Below are positions 4,905 to 5,432 of a DNA stretch of 5,432 nucleotides, piece after piece. The position numbers were made by a program, and so were the translations under genes. Source of the stretch: Archangium sp. (lineage in GTDB: Bacteria > Myxococcota > Myxococcia > Myxococcales > Myxococcaceae); contig JAEUJT010000086.1 in NCBI GenBank assembly GCA_016793525.1, positions 1-5,432 on the forward strand, written 5' to 3'. Position 1 is the stretch's first letter, and each line of letters starts with the position of its first letter. The notes beneath the pieces are model-generated. The model had not been told where the DNA came from. It searched no databases and saw only the letters and a list, made by a program, of their open reading frames with translations.

Positions 4905-5432
4905 ATGCATCCACGATTGACCCAGCTTCTTGCCGTGTGCGTCGCGCTCCTTGGGTGCCGCGATTGGGACGGGGCCTTGTTGCGACTCGACGGCGGCGCG
5001 ACCATCGATGCGGGTTCGAGCTCCACCGATGCTGGGAGCGCTGACGCCGGCGTCACCGATGCGGGAACCACCGACGCGGGGACCACCGACGCCGGGCCTC
5101 CGTCGCTGCGGTTGCTCGCCGCGCTCTCTCGCGGGGCCAACCAGACCGGCCCGCAGGTCCTGCCCGATGGTGGCGCGCTGGTGGTCGTGCTGCACAGCTA
5201 CCAGCTGTGGCGCTACGCCGGCGGTAGCTGGTCGCAGCTGTTCGACAACCCGCCCGAAGGTTTCGACGCCGTGGTCGGAGACCCCGACACCCTCATCGCC
5301 GCGCTCGACTCGCAGGGCCACCCGCGAAGGCTCACCGTCTACGACCGCCAGACCGCCGTCGGCAGCACGGAGACCTGCGGCTACCCGACCCAAGACGTTG
5401 GTTGGAACCTCGATGCGCTGGCGCTCTCGGCC
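4905..5432 (+). CDS. Lipoprotein with DAG-repeat linker, possible beta-propeller (3' partial)
   Basis: The frame is open from ATG 4905 to the window end (176 codons) with no stop. Residues 1-18 form a lipoprotein signal peptide: short basic n-region, hydrophobic L-L-A-V-C-V-A-L, and lipobox L-L-G-C with C18 as the lipidated cysteine. Mature +2 is Arg, so retention by an Asp+2-type signal is not indicated, and outer-membrane or surface location is likely but unproven. Residues 35-64 are a low-complexity linker with six D-A-G units, a style common in myxobacterial lipoproteins and adhesion/secreted proteins. The body from about residue 67 has short beta-strand-like segments such as A-L-V-V-V-L and L-W-R-Y-A-G-G-S-W-S-Q-L, typical of propeller-type repeats, though too little is visible to name the family. 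The gene is divergent from the aminotransferase (110 bp apart). Confidence 0.85.
   Translation, partial: MHPRLTQLLAVCVALLGCRDWDGALLRLDGGATIDAGSSSTDAGSADAGVTDAGTTDAGTTDAGPPSLRLLAALSRGANQTGPQVLPDGGALVVVLHSYQLWRYAGGSWSQLFDNPPEGFDAVVGDPDTLIAALDSQGHPRRLTVYDRQTAVGSTETCGYPTQDVGWNLDALALSA
5043..5096 (+). repeat. In-frame 15-nt tandem repeat coding the DAG linker
   Basis: Three 15-nt units starting at 5043, 5058 and 5073, plus a partial unit at 5088, encode D-A-G-V-T, D-A-G-T-T, D-A-G-T-T and D-A-G. Units differ at a few, mostly synonymous or third-position, bases. Such in-frame units can expand or contract without shifting frame, so linker length may vary between strains. Confidence 0.7.

Noticed and set aside
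4795..4914. 40-residue N-terminal extension of the aminotransferase
   Set aside because: It overlaps the divergent lipoprotein start and has no family match; the class V fold begins at ATG 4794.
3568..4920. 450-aa plus-strand open frame opposite the aminotransferase
   Set aside because: Antisense shadow of the PLP enzyme with low-complexity Arg/Gly/His composition. Its start lies inside the terminator hairpin.
4388..5393. Minus-strand open frames opposite the lipoprotein gene
   Set aside because: The plus strand has a clear lipobox, DAG linker and continuous frame. The minus-strand products are repeat-derived (P-A-S-V units from the tandem repeat) shadows.
1..5432. Mobile element, CRISPR array, toxin-antitoxin or phage-defence system
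   Set aside because: No transposase, integrase, terminal repeats, direct-repeat/spacer pattern or defence-type domain is visible. The genes look like ordinary chromosomal neighbours.

Overview
The window looks like chromosomal DNA from a myxobacterium or a close relative (Myxococcota). The evidence is uniformly high GC with GC-rich third codon positions, secreted or lipoprotein sequences rich in Asp-Ala-Gly (DAG) runs, a small stand-alone SWIB-domain protein, and a C-terminal Hint (intein-like) domain on a presumably secreted protein. This assignment is inferred from style, not from a marker gene.

Layout from left to right. (1) Positions 1-251, + strand: the C-terminal end of a protein whose last visible domain ends in an intein/Hint C-terminal motif, followed by a short cysteine-rich tail. 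(2) It converges, with a 3-bp gap, on a minus-strand pair. The pair is an NAD(P)-dependent epimerase/dehydratase-type SDR (2151-3125, upstream) and a full-length two-domain signal peptide peptidase SppA (255-2102, downstream), 48 bp apart and probably co-transcribed. (3) A 121-bp divergent intergenic region (3126-3246) carries two small inverted repeats and a possible promoter. It separates the SDR from a 93-aa SWIB/MDM2-domain protein with a lysine/alanine-rich tail (3247-3528, +). (4) An 87-bp gap holds a strong 12-bp-stem hairpin that probably serves as a shared terminator between the SWIB gene and a convergent minus-strand class V aminotransferase/cysteine-desulfurase-like PLP enzyme (3616-4794). 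(5) A 110-bp divergent region has possible -10 elements very close to both start codons. It leads into a + strand lipoprotein gene with a DAG-repeat linker and a possible beta-propeller body, cut by the window end (4905-5432).

No pathway ties these genes together. SppA fits a housekeeping role in membrane and signal-peptide turnover, and the SWIB protein is probably a DNA- or chromatin-associated factor. The SDR and PLP enzymes have recognisable folds but unknown substrates. I see no mobile element, CRISPR array, tRNA or rRNA, and no convincing new multi-gene system. The points most worth a second look are the non-canonical residue after the Hint His-Asn pair, the Asp-to-Asn change at the PLP pyridine-nitrogen position of the aminotransferase, and the histone-like SWIB protein with its structured control region. 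All large ORFs antisense to these genes look like GC-skew shadows.
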